A stretch of 8,544 bases of DNA from assembly GCA_035268985.1 (NCBI GenBank), contig DATFJV010000114.1:1-8544 (forward strand), in the 5' to 3' direction. A program made the translations under genes and the position numbers. Below the pieces are notes generated by a model. That model was not told the DNA's origin. It worked only from the letters and a program-made list of their open reading frames with translations, and searched no databases. This DNA comes from JAAYHV01 sp035268985. GTDB lineage: Bacteria; Bacillota; Clostridia; Peptostreptococcales; Anaerovoracaceae. Shown one piece after another: positions 1-5,636 of this stretch. Each line of letters starts with the position of its first letter. Positions within the stretch are counted from its first letter, which is position 1.

Positions 1-586
1 ACTCAAACAACTCCAACTCTGTCATATCTCTTGGAATAAAATCTTGTCGTGGCTCTGGTAAATTTCCTGCTCTACGCAACAAAGCAAGTTCTTTACTAAA
101 TATAGAACTTGCTAAAGTACGATACTTCATATTCTCCATCAGTGCACCAGAGTCTTCATCTATAGTATTGGCTGTAACATCATACTCTTGCTTTAGAAAT
201 AATCCGTAAAAATAATCAGCTATTTTAGGTGCTAACGAGAATATCTGTTTGTTAACATTATCCCACGCTTTACGTCTTTCTTTCTTAGTATTGTAAACAC
301 TATCAGCAGTAGAGACAACATCATTAACTGTTTCAGGGTCTTTACTGCCACCTGTCAACTGATTAATATATTGATTCTCATTCTGCATCCCCTTACCATA
401 TAGGCGTAACTCTTCCCATTCCGGTATCTTATCAACAGGTATTCCTGACTTGCCTCTTACGTGTGTGCTATACATTGCCTGAAGTGCTCTCAAACAATAT
501 TCTTTATCCTTTGCTTTTGGGTCTCTATCCCAATCTGGGAACTGAAACTTTGATGCCTGCTTATAACTCTCGTCAATATATATCAT
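1..586 (-). CDS. Portal protein, N-terminal part (crAss-like phage), cut by left edge
   Basis: This is the first 195 residues of a longer protein that continues beyond the left edge. It starts at the ATG on 586-584 (MIYIDESYKQ), 59 bases after the large terminase stop. The portal forms the dodecameric ring at the capsid vertex through which the terminase pumps DNA. The call rests mainly on position: in crAss-like phages the portal gene directly follows the large terminase. The sequence fits. It is hydrophilic and helix-rich, with a tyrosine-rich segment LRLYGKGMQNENQYINQ around residues 60-76, a motif I associate with crAss-like portals, then a segment IADYFYGLFLKQEYD around residues 121-135. 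No signal peptide or membrane segment is seen. A possible promoter lies just upstream at 614-645. The family assignment is from memory and context; another head protein is possible but less likely. Confidence 0.6.
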   Translation of the reverse strand, partial: MIYIDESYKQASKFQFPDWDRDPKAKDKEYCLRALQAMYSTHVRGKSGIPVDKIPEWEELRLYGKGMQNENQYINQLTGGSKDPETVNDVVSTADSVYNTKKERRKAWDNVNKQIFSLAPKIADYFYGLFLKQEYDVTANTIDEDSGALMENMKYRTLASSIFSKELALLRRAGNLPEPRQDFIPRDMTELELFE

Positions 587-605
587 TAGAATAAATTATT
601 TAGCA

Positions 606-645
606 CAAAAATACAAAAATATACAACACACAATTTATCAATAAA
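606..645 (-). promoter_or_regulatory. Possible Bacteroidota-type promoter before the portal gene
   Basis: On the minus strand the gap between terminase and portal contains TATTTTTG twice in tandem (614-621 and 606-613). Both copies fit the -7 consensus TAnnTTTG of the Bacteroidota primary sigma factor. A TTTA at 642-645 lies exactly 20 bases upstream of the first copy, the spacing expected for the -33 box. A start about 7 bases downstream would give a leader of some 20 bases before the portal ATG. The region is very AT-rich, so chance matches are possible. Confidence 0.35.
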
Positions 646-2925
646 CTACACTATACCTCCAATATCATATCCCTCGCCTTCCTGCAACTCATTTAGGTAT
701 TGCATATGCATTGATTCATCTGCCAATAAAGTACCGCCATACGCTGTAAATAAGTCAAAGTTAGTCATGTCATCTAAACCTTTAATCTTCATGCACTCTT
801 CAGTTAACTGCAAGTGTCTATTACGTAACCCATGTTTTTGTATATCTTCTCCTACTTTATTAAATATAGTCTGCTTTAATGCTCCTCCACTATGGAAACC
901 TGCATTTTGTTTCAACGTTCCTGTTTTGCTATCTGTATCGTGTAATAGATATCCACCATAGCCTCTTCTACGATAATGATCTGCCACATGATTTACATTA
1001 TTCTCTGGATACTGCATACATCCATAATACACATCTTGCATCAACATATCTTCACAATATTCTTCAATAGATGTCGGCCTATTCCTATATATCGCAATTG
1101 TTCTTGCAGATTGCCACTGTGATAATTCTTTATTATCCGGATCTATTTGTGGATCACGTCGCCACCTAACAACCCCACCACCATCAGACATTCTTGCTCC
1201 CTGAGTTTTCTCTAATCTAAAAGCATCAGAACTTGAAACAAACTTCATTGCATTGCCAGGGAAATATTCTCCCATATTCATAAACTTGTTATTTGGTTTA
1301 GCGTAACCATCATCTAACAGCTTACTCACAAACCATTTTCCATTTGGATTAGGAAAAAACTGCACCCATGAATCTTGCCCATCAACCCATTTAAAGTCTC
1401 CTTGTATTGTAGCTTTGTTATCTCGTTTAAGGTCTAATAAGTTTGTGTCAAGAATATTCATATTAAAGAATATATTTTTTGCAGGGGGAGTAAAACATTC
1501 CGCAAAGGTAAATGGATATAATCTTTTCTGATGTGCCAATTCAACAAAATCTCCATTCTCAGTTAAGGTATCTCGTGCTGCTTGTAAGTATTCTCTTGCA
1601 CCCATATACCTACCTGAGTTGTTTTTTCTCTTGTTGGCAACATAGGGAAGTTGATCTTCTGTAGGCTCATCAATAATACTCTCTCCATACTTATCTATGA
1701 ATCCTTCAAATCCATGATATGCAGGAAAGAATAAATTAACTAATCCTGTTTGTGTGAATCCACCTTTATCTCTTTTTTCATAATGAGATGCATTAGATAA
1801 TTTCTCAAACTCTACTCCTGATTTTAAAGACATATCATCAACAGTAGTAGTATAAATAGTATAACCCACCAATCTACTACCAGTCACTAAACATCTTCTT
1901 ATAACTGAGTGTCTTTCATGGATTGACCCTAAGACATATTTTCCTGCTTCGTCTTGATGGCAAAAGTGTAGTTTTCTTCCATCATAAAAAGTTTTGTTTG
2001 CTGACTTAGCATGATCTATTACCGACCCTAATCCAAAGTCTACATCATCACTATCAAACAATAGTTCAGTTTTGGGATTTAATTGAGTTTGTGCAGGTTT
2101 CCAAATAAAGTGTAGCTTATTATATGAAAACATCATCTTTTCAAGGAATGCTTTTTCTGCTGTTTCTCCTGTATCTCCTTGAATACCTCCTTTACCTTCC
2201 TTCATCATACTAATAATACAGAAGTTTATGCATTCTGTTTTAGTAGTATCACCCATACGTCTACCCTTAAGACCGTTCACCCCCACAACAGTTCTATATC
2301 CAACATCTTCTATTTGAACACTACCATCATCATTATAGAGTAAATTGCCATCATCATCTCTTATAGGAATAGTAGTATCATTATAGAAATGCCACATAGC
2401 CGTAAACCACTCCCTATCTCGTGTTCTATACTCAGGCAATCCATAGTTCTCAATGTGCCAATAATTAAGATAGAACCAATGCCACCCACAAACATATACA
2501 GGCTTACCTTTAATAAAATACCACTTACCATGCATTCGGTAATACCATTGTTCAGCAATCCACTCCATTACATCCGCATAATTCTTATCTGTCTCTAAAA
2601 TTTCCCATGTTTTAGCATAGAAACTTTTATATTTTGCGGACATCGTTTCTAACTTATTATCTTTCCGTACATCTGTACGTATTTTTTTAATAATATAGTC
2701 AAGCTTAAATGGTAATTTCTCCCTTACAAAAACTTGCTCTTCGGGTTCTTTCCCAAAGTTAGTAATTAAATGCCATGCAGGAGGTTCAGGTAAATCAATT
2801 CTGATAGGTTGCAAATCTATATCTCCTGTATTTAGCCATAGATATTCATCTGCATCATCATATTTATCCACCCATTTTCTATGTTCGGTATTGTAGTAAT
2901 TAACCTTAGCTTGCGTCTTCCACAT
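646..2925 (-). CDS. terL: Phage terminase large subunit (DNA-packaging motor, crAss-like)
   Basis: This is the ATPase and nuclease that drives genome packaging through the portal. The 759 residues contain the parts of a TerL in order. A Walker A-type loop, KGRRMGDTTK, lies at residues 220-229; it is an atypical form, with the KGRR start common in TerLs of this kind. A Walker B with catalytic acid, LHFCHQDEAGK, lies at 319-329 (D325, E326). A TTT coupling motif lies at 359-361. A RuvC-like nuclease follows, with likely metal-binding acids D567 (in SSDAF), E641 (in YPENN) and D724 (in TNFDLFTAYGG). About 200 residues precede the ATPase domain, longer than in T4-type enzymes but common in crAss-like phages. 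The start ATG at 2925-2923 overlaps the preceding gene by 20 bases, so the two are probably translationally coupled. The product is cytoplasmic and transient. The TerL call is strong; the crAss-like assignment is by family resemblance. Confidence 0.93.
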   Translation of the reverse strand: MWKTQAKVNYYNTEHRKWVDKYDDADEYLWLNTGDIDLQPIRIDLPEPPAWHLITNFGKEPEEQVFVREKLPFKLDYIIKKIRTDVRKDNKLETMSAKYKSFYAKTWEILETDKNYADVMEWIAEQWYYRMHGKWYFIKGKPVYVCGWHWFYLNYWHIENYGLPEYRTRDREWFTAMWHFYNDTTIPIRDDDGNLLYNDDGSVQIEDVGYRTVVGVNGLKGRRMGDTTKTECINFCIISMMKEGKGGIQGDTGETAEKAFLEKMMFSYNKLHFIWKPAQTQLNPKTELLFDSDDVDFGLGSVIDHAKSANKTFYDGRKLHFCHQDEAGKYVLGSIHERHSVIRRCLVTGSRLVGYTIYTTTVDDMSLKSGVEFEKLSNASHYEKRDKGGFTQTGLVNLFFPAYHGFEGFIDKYGESIIDEPTEDQLPYVANKRKNNSGRYMGAREYLQAARDTLTENGDFVELAHQKRLYPFTFAECFTPPAKNIFFNMNILDTNLLDLKRDNKATIQGDFKWVDGQDSWVQFFPNPNGKWFVSKLLDDGYAKPNNKFMNMGEYFPGNAMKFVSSSDAFRLEKTQGARMSDGGGVVRWRRDPQIDPDNKELSQWQSARTIAIYRNRPTSIEEYCEDMLMQDVYYGCMQYPENNVNHVADHYRRRGYGGYLLHDTDSKTGTLKQNAGFHSGGALKQTIFNKVGEDIQKHGLRNRHLQLTEECMKIKGLDDMTNFDLFTAYGGTLLADESMHMQYLNELQEGEGYDIGGIV

Positions 2926-3577
2926 ATGGATTTACATTTGTAGGTTTTTCTCCCTGTGATATTCTTTCTGCTATATTCTCTGGTCTGAATAACATCTTAT
3001 TCATGTTCAGAACTTCATATAAAGTATTTTCAAGTTCTGTATTTTCTTTCCCGCCAAAAACTTCTGATGTTAATTTTTCTATGTCCTCTGCCGTTTCCTT
3101 AAACATTTTAACATCATCTTTCTTGGGATTGGTCTCTTGAAGTTTAGCAAACAAATTAATATACACTTGGAGCAATCCCGTAAGCATAACAAACTTAGGG
3201 TTGTTAAACAGAAAGACGTAGCGTACTATCATCGTATTAACCACTGAGTTTTGTCCCATTAATATGCCTTGTTGCACTTCAACAGGAAACTCTCCATTAG
3301 CTTGTATCTCGAAGCCTGCCAACTCCAATGCTATTACTTTTCTGTGGCTAAAATCTTGTACTGTACTCCACAAAGGAGAACTCTTATCATAAAGAAGAAT
3401 AATATATCTTATTACTTGTGTACGATATGGTTCTAAATCATATTCGATACCACTTCTTCCTGTTCCTGCCTTAAGATTACTCTTAAACTCAGGATAGTCT
3501 TGTTCAAGCTTTTTTATTCCCCCTTTAGTAGTAGGATCGTACTTAAATACGCTACCGTCTAATTCTGAAAGTTTCAT
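2906..3577 (-). CDS. Conserved phage protein before terL, possible small terminase subunit
   Basis: This 223-residue protein begins MKLSELDGSVFKYD and ends in a hydrophilic tail, PTNVNPYVEDAS. Its gene overlaps terL by 20 bases, which places it where many phages encode the small terminase that recognises DNA and regulates TerL. No classic helix-turn-helix is clear by eye. A hydrophobic helical stretch lies around residues 107-145 (IVRYVFLFNNPKFVMLTGLL), too interrupted by charged residues to call a membrane anchor. A charged helical stretch follows at about 146-185. The gene starts 21 bases past a strong terminator stem and lacks a clear promoter, so it is probably expressed by read-through from the gene before it. 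The small-terminase role is inferred from position only; another packaging or head-assembly factor is equally compatible with the sequence. Confidence 0.5.
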   Translation of the reverse strand: MKLSELDGSVFKYDPTTKGGIKKLEQDYPEFKSNLKAGTGRSGIEYDLEPYRTQVIRYIILLYDKSSPLWSTVQDFSHRKVIALELAGFEIQANGEFPVEVQQGILMGQNSVVNTMIVRYVFLFNNPKFVMLTGLLQVYINLFAKLQETNPKKDDVKMFKETAEDIEKLTSEVFGGKENTELENTLYEVLNMNKMLFRPENIAERISQGEKPTNVNPYVEDAS

Positions 3578-3597
3578 CGTTTGTTAGTTTTTAAAAC

Positions 3598-3629
3598 AAA
3601 AAATAGAGTAGACAGTAATGCCTACTCTA
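3598..3629 (-). terminator. Intrinsic terminator after the 149-residue gene
   Basis: The minus-strand transcript can form an 8-bp perfect stem TAGAGTAG/CTACTCTA, extended by a G-U, a C-G and an A-U pair around a TTAC loop. Six Ts follow at once (3603-3598). It lies 25 bases past the stop of the 149-residue gene and 21 bases before the next start, so it probably stops most transcripts and leaves the terminase genes to read-through. Confidence 0.8.
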
Positions 3630-3653
3630 AAAATCAATCATCATTAATCAATG

Positions 3654-4103
3654 TCATGTTATATCTTCTACTGAACCAGAACTTGCTGTTTCAATTTCCG
3701 CAATAGTAGAGCTAACTTTTAATTTAACACTTCTAAACATTCCTCGTGCATACCACAACCAACAACTAGAAGTATCAATATCTATTCCCTTAATTATATC
3801 AGATACACCGATATTAAGTGAAATTGATTCTACTTGTTTGTCAGGATTATAAATTTCCGTAACAGGAATTATAATTCTTTCGTTAGTAAGTGTCTCATCA
3901 AATAAAGCGTCAAACTCACTCATCGTAAGTTCCGCCTCATACTTACTTGTTATTTCTCTACGATGTCCTAACTCCTTGTAATAAAATATTACATTGGATG
4001 CATCCTTAGCATAGCCAGCAATAATACGTGCTGTATTTAACAACAACGTTTCCGCATAATCTACACCATTTAATTTAGTAACCGTTACTTGTACTAATGC
4101 CAT
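3654..4103 (-). CDS. Unknown 149-residue phage protein, possibly virion-associated
   Basis: I do not recognise a named family. The protein begins MALVQVTVTKLNGVDYAETL. It looks rich in beta strand, with alternating hydrophobic residues in VQVTVTKL, NVIFYYKEL, ERIIIPVTEIYN and SISLNIGVSD, then a tryptophan segment SSCWLWYARGMFRSVKLKV around residues 112-130 and a Ser/Thr-rich end. It has no signal peptide or membrane helix. It is the first gene after a good Bacteroidota-type promoter (4150-4181) and is followed at once by a strong terminator (3598-3629). Such a single-gene unit ahead of the packaging genes fits a protein needed in large amounts, for example a capsid decoration or other structural protein. 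That role is inference. The start is at the only upstream ATG, 4103-4101; the preceding AAAAAGAT is not a real Shine-Dalgarno, as usual in Bacteroidota. Confidence 0.75.
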   Translation of the reverse strand: MALVQVTVTKLNGVDYAETLLLNTARIIAGYAKDASNVIFYYKELGHRREITSKYEAELTMSEFDALFDETLTNERIIIPVTEIYNPDKQVESISLNIGVSDIIKGIDIDTSSCWLWYARGMFRSVKLKVSSTIAEIETASSGSVEDIT

Positions 4104-4120
4104 ATCTTTTTAGATTTTAC

Positions 4121-4134
4121 GTCCCTACAGGGAC
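4121..4134 (-). promoter_or_regulatory. GC-rich hairpin in the leader of the 149-residue gene
   Basis: A perfect 5-bp inverted repeat GTCCC/GGGAC with a 4-base loop, extended by a possible U-G pair in the minus-strand RNA, sits 17 bases before the start codon. It lies only some 10 bases after the expected transcription start of the promoter at 4150-4181. It stands out in an AT-rich gap. It could stabilise the 5' end of the mRNA, affect translation, or act in DNA form as a binding site. No U-run follows, so it is not a terminator. Confidence 0.4.
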
Positions 4135-4149
4135 AGTTTAACAATGCAA

Positions 4150-4181
4150 CAAAGATACTAAAAAGAATAATAGGCAGTTAA
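4150..4181 (-). promoter_or_regulatory. Bacteroidota-type promoter for the packaging region
   Basis: On the minus strand TATCTTTG (4157-4150) matches the -7 consensus TAnnTTTG fully. A TTAA (4181-4178), a partial match to the -33 TTTG box, lies exactly 20 bases upstream. It sits between the terminator of the zinc-ribbon gene and the 149-residue gene, with an expected leader of about 40 bases. This is the only evident promoter for the run of genes down to terL. Confidence 0.65.
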
Positions 4182-4186
4182 TGTAT

Positions 4187-4221
4187 AAAAAAAGAGCCAA
4201 CCAAATTAATGATAGACTCTT
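4187..4221 (-). terminator. Intrinsic terminator after the zinc-ribbon gene
   Basis: In the minus-strand RNA AAGAGTC (4221-4215) pairs with GGCTCTT (4198-4192), seven pairs with one U-G, around a 16-base loop, and runs straight into a tract of Ts (4193-4187). The U-G pair would be an A-C mismatch in a plus-strand transcript, so the minus direction is favoured. It lies about 40 bases after the stop codon. Confidence 0.65.
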
Positions 4222-4259
4222 ACGAGTGCACATTTAACGTATTCTAAGCATTATGTTTT

Positions 4260-4460
4260 TTACCTATTACAACAATTCCCTCCACCATGCATACTCGTAC
4301 AAAATCCATCAACAACCATTTCTCTGTCTTTTCCGCATTCTGGACATGGTGCTATCTTGTCTATCTTCCCTTCTTTCTTGTATATGATATGACAATTACT
4401 TTCTCTTATAACCTGGTTAAAAAATTTACATTTCTTGTTTGAACATTTGTAGTTTGGCAT
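4260..4460 (-). CDS. Small zinc-ribbon protein
   Basis: This 66-residue protein has the cysteine pattern of a zinc ribbon: C6-x4-C11 near the N-terminus and C39-x2-C42 (APCPECGK) after a 27-residue basic linker. The four cysteines are well placed to hold one zinc ion in two knuckles. Three further cysteines (C54, C63, C64) and a glycine run, HGGGN, form a short tail that might bind a second metal or be flexible. Small zinc-ribbon proteins of this size are common in crAss-like and other phages, where their partner, whether nucleic acid or protein, is mostly unknown. The gene stands alone between its own promoter (4493-4524) and terminator (4187-4221). The start at 4460-4458 gives the standard short lead-in MPNYKC before the first cysteine. 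The zinc-ribbon call is good; the function is open. Confidence 0.8.
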   Translation of the reverse strand: MPNYKCSNKKCKFFNQVIRESNCHIIYKKEGKIDKIAPCPECGKDREMVVDGFCTSMHGGGNCCNR

Positions 4461-4492
4461 GGATTATTTTATTTGTGTTATTTAATTTTCCG

Positions 4493-4524
4493 TAAAGGTA
4501 AAAAAAAGAAATTAGTTGTGCAAA
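4493..4524 (-). promoter_or_regulatory. Bacteroidota-type promoter for the zinc-ribbon gene
   Basis: On the minus strand a perfect -33 TTTG (4524-4521) is followed after exactly 20 bases by TACCTTTA (4500-4493), which matches TAnnTTTG in all but the last base. The expected transcript would start about 7 bases further on, leaving a leader of roughly 25 bases before the ATG at 4460. Confidence 0.6.
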
Positions 4525-4568
4525 TTATTTTTACATTACTATCGTAGTATAGTATACTACTAACTATT

Positions 4569-4592
4569 ATTATTACTTATATTATTACTTAT
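4569..4592. repeat. Two tandem copies of a 12-base AT-rich unit
   Basis: ATTATTACTTAT occurs twice back to back (4569-4580, 4581-4592), in a stretch of almost pure A and T. It lies between the zinc-ribbon promoter and the GC-richer hairpin region. It is probably spacer DNA; an easily melted element cannot be excluded. Confidence 0.5.
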
Positions 4593-4911
4593 ATATTATC
4601 AACTTTTTATATACTCTGGTAATAGATTTTTGAGGAAAGTGAACATGCGAGTAGCCTACTGCTATTTGTTCAATAATAGCAGGCTTCATGTTCACTTCTA
4701 CCTTTTCAACATACTCAGTATAATGAGTCCCGTCGGTATAGTGCCTTACATCAATCGCTAAGGTGTGTAAGGTTGGGGTCTACTGTCAAACGCTTAGTCG
4801 TCCGTCATGCTTATCGCTCTCCCCTTAATGCCACGATTGTGTTTTGCATGAACCCGTTGTAACACATAATGTACTATCGCAACCGTTGATCATCCCGTAC
4901 CAATAATACAT
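4585..4911 (-). other. GC-richer, hairpin-rich island: candidate structured RNA or decayed gene
   Basis: No intact gene of normal size fits here, but the stretch is clearly richer in G and C than its surroundings and full of inverted repeats. These are a 9-bp stem GTGAACATG/CATGTTCAC (4639-4647 with 4687-4695) enclosing further pairing GCCT/AGGC and GCTATT/AATAGC, a 7-bp stem (4744-4750 with 4766-4772), a 5-bp stem (4713-4717 with 4724-4728), a 6-bp stem (4838-4843 with 4861-4866) and a GGGG/CCCC pair (4775-4778 with 4821-4824). The long stem extends further with a G-U pair only in the minus-strand RNA. A competing reading is a broken gene: minus-strand open stretches of 31 codons (4889-4797), 17 codons (4804-4754) and 64 codons (4779-4588) follow in three successive frames, and the last contains a 34-codon ATG frame (4689-4585, MKPAIIEQIAVGYSHVHF). 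CTTG (4931-4928) with TATTATTG (4908-4901) is a weak possible promoter. I cannot decide between the two readings. Confidence 0.45.
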
Positions 4912-4931
4912 GCTTATTTATCAAAAACAAG

Positions 4932-5036
4932 CAAAAGAAAAACCAGACAAATGTCAACTGGAGTAAACATCTATCTGGTATATGTAATTAGCCTTTCGGC
5001 AAATTAAATTTATTATATTTCTCCAGTTTAAAACCA
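4932..5036 (-). ncRNA. Candidate small RNA or attenuator with pseudoknotted terminator
   Basis: Between the GNAT stop and the hairpin-rich island the minus strand shows a compact folded unit of about 105 bases. In order it has a segment AACTGGAG (5028-5021), a hairpin TAATT-T-GCC-GAAA-GGC-T-AATTA capped by a GAAA tetraloop, and the terminator stem at 4942-4979. The 12-base terminator loop contains CTCCAGTT, a perfect 8-base complement of the first segment. The RNA could therefore form a pseudoknot or switch between terminated and read-through forms. A TATATTTG box at 5049-5042 would start transcription just ahead of it. It may be a free small RNA, or the structured 3' end of the GNAT-operon mRNA. 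I do not recognise a known RNA family. Confidence 0.5.
4933..4979 (-). terminator. Strong intrinsic terminator downstream of the GNAT gene
   Basis: ACCAGATAGATGT pairs with ACATTTGTCTGGT as a continuous 13-bp stem with two G-U pairs in the minus-strand RNA, around a 12-base loop, followed by TTTTTCTTTT. In a plus-strand transcript the two G-U pairs become A-C mismatches, and no T-run follows, so the direction is clear. It would end both the glycosyltransferase-GNAT operon and any RNA started at 5042-5049. Confidence 0.8.
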
Positions 5037-5041
5037 TGATA

Positions 5042-5073
5042 CAAATATACAACAATATTTTTAATAAAATTTA
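5042..5073 (-). promoter_or_regulatory. Possible promoter for the candidate small RNA
   Basis: TATATTTG (5049-5042 on the minus strand) matches the Bacteroidota -7 consensus fully. Twenty bases upstream lies TAAA (5073-5070), a poor -33 box. It lies just after the GNAT stop codon at 5085, ahead of the folded segment. The AT-rich context makes a chance match plausible. Confidence 0.35.
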
Positions 5074-5084
5074 TCTATAAATAT

Positions 5085-5537
5085 TTATTTATCAACAACA
5101 AATTGACGTTTCATTTCAATAAAGTTTCTACCCCTTATCTCTCTTGCTTTTTCTGTTTCTTTGTATCCTAATTTTTTATATAATTTAAGTGCAGGATTAT
5201 CATCAAAACATTCTAAGTAGGTGTCAATTTTTCTTTTATCTGTTACTTTGAGGAAAGTTCGTATTGCCTCTTTAGCATATCCTTTTCTTCTATGTTGCTT
5301 ATTAATCATTACCCCAAAATGATATTTCTCTCCCTTGAAGAATGTATTTAATAACCCTACTTGCTTTCCGTCTACTTCGATAACGAACCACAAAGAGCTA
5401 ACTCTGTTAATTAGATTTTTAAAGTAGTATTTAGGAATAGCCTGATCAGATTCCATGTGGTATCTTGTTCCTTTATTATTTATTGTTCTCAGGAAAAATC
5501 TTTTGTCTTTAGGTGTTACTTGTTTTAATTGTACCAT
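5085..5537 (-). CDS. GNAT-family N-acetyltransferase
   Basis: This 150-residue protein has the layout of a single GNAT domain, which moves an acetyl group from acetyl-CoA to an amine. Motif A is seen as HFGVMINKQHRRKGYAKEAI at residues 73-92, in which QHRRKGYA is the pyrophosphate-binding loop (Q/R-x-x-G-x-G/A). Motif B follows as NPALKLYKKLGYK at 114-126, and the central strands around 50-70 contain the usual IEVDGKQVGLL turn. The overall form resembles RimI/RimJ-like enzymes. The substrate cannot be read from the sequence; the position behind glycosyltransferases and a sulfotransferase suggests an amino sugar or other glycan group, but a protein or small-molecule target is possible. It is probably the last gene of the operon, separated from the GT-D gene by 99 bases with an inverted repeat (5580-5599) and no clear promoter. 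It is soluble and intact. Confidence 0.85.
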   Translation of the reverse strand: MVQLKQVTPKDKRFFLRTINNKGTRYHMESDQAIPKYYFKNLINRVSSLWFVIEVDGKQVGLLNTFFKGEKYHFGVMINKQHRRKGYAKEAIRTFLKVTDKRKIDTYLECFDDNPALKLYKKLGYKETEKAREIRGRNFIEMKRQFVVDK

Positions 5538-5579
5538 AATTTATTCACTTGACCGATGTTTTAGATAGTTTTATGTTTT

Positions 5580-5599
5580 ATTGGTGTGTTTGCACCAAT
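5580..5599. repeat. Inverted repeat between GT-D and GNAT genes
   Basis: ATTGGTG and CACCAAT form a perfect 7-bp inverted repeat with a 6-base spacer, between the stop of the GT-D gene and the start of the GNAT gene. On the minus strand it is followed by A-rich sequence, not Ts, so it is not a normal terminator in the coding direction. It could be a processing or stabilising hairpin between two cistrons, or a protein binding site. Confidence 0.45.
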
Positions 5600-5636
5600 T
5601 TAATATTTTAGTGCCTTAAAATGGCTGTAATGGATT

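Noticed and set aside
767..1070. Two plus-strand reading frames of 63-64 codons
   Set aside because: They lie wholly inside terL on the other strand, have unusual Cys/His/Leu-rich products and no promoter; they are antisense shadows.
2361..2598. Reading frames of 65-69 codons on both strands inside terL
   Set aside because: Overlap the conserved TerL region just before the ATPase loop, with no initiation signals; they are shadows.
3598..3629. TATTTTTTG as a promoter box for the 223-residue gene
   Set aside because: One base too long for TAnnTTTG, with no -33 box at the right distance; the T-run is better explained by the terminator.
4569..4592. Tandem repeat as a CRISPR array or replication iteron
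   Set aside because: Only two short AT-rich copies without spacers; no adjacent cas or replication genes.
4631..4647. GAGGAAAGT on the plus strand, resembling the CR-I segment of RNase P RNA
   Set aside because: No partner ACAGAA...GGCTTA segment and no other conserved RNase P regions follow on that strand; probably chance.
4641..4755. Plus-strand frame starting MRVAYCYLFNNSRL
   Set aside because: It is the mirror of the long inverted repeat with no promoter or ribosome site, and all genes here run on the minus strand.
4838..4866. GGGTTC-like T-arm motif suggesting a tRNA or tmRNA end
   Set aside because: No 5-bp T-stem around it, no acceptor pairing, no D or anticodon arm; no tRNA cloverleaf could be built anywhere in the gap.
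4461..5084. Diversity-generating retroelement, retron or transposon in the gap
   Set aside because: No reverse transcriptase, transposase, terminal inverted repeats or template/variable repeat pair could be seen in the window.
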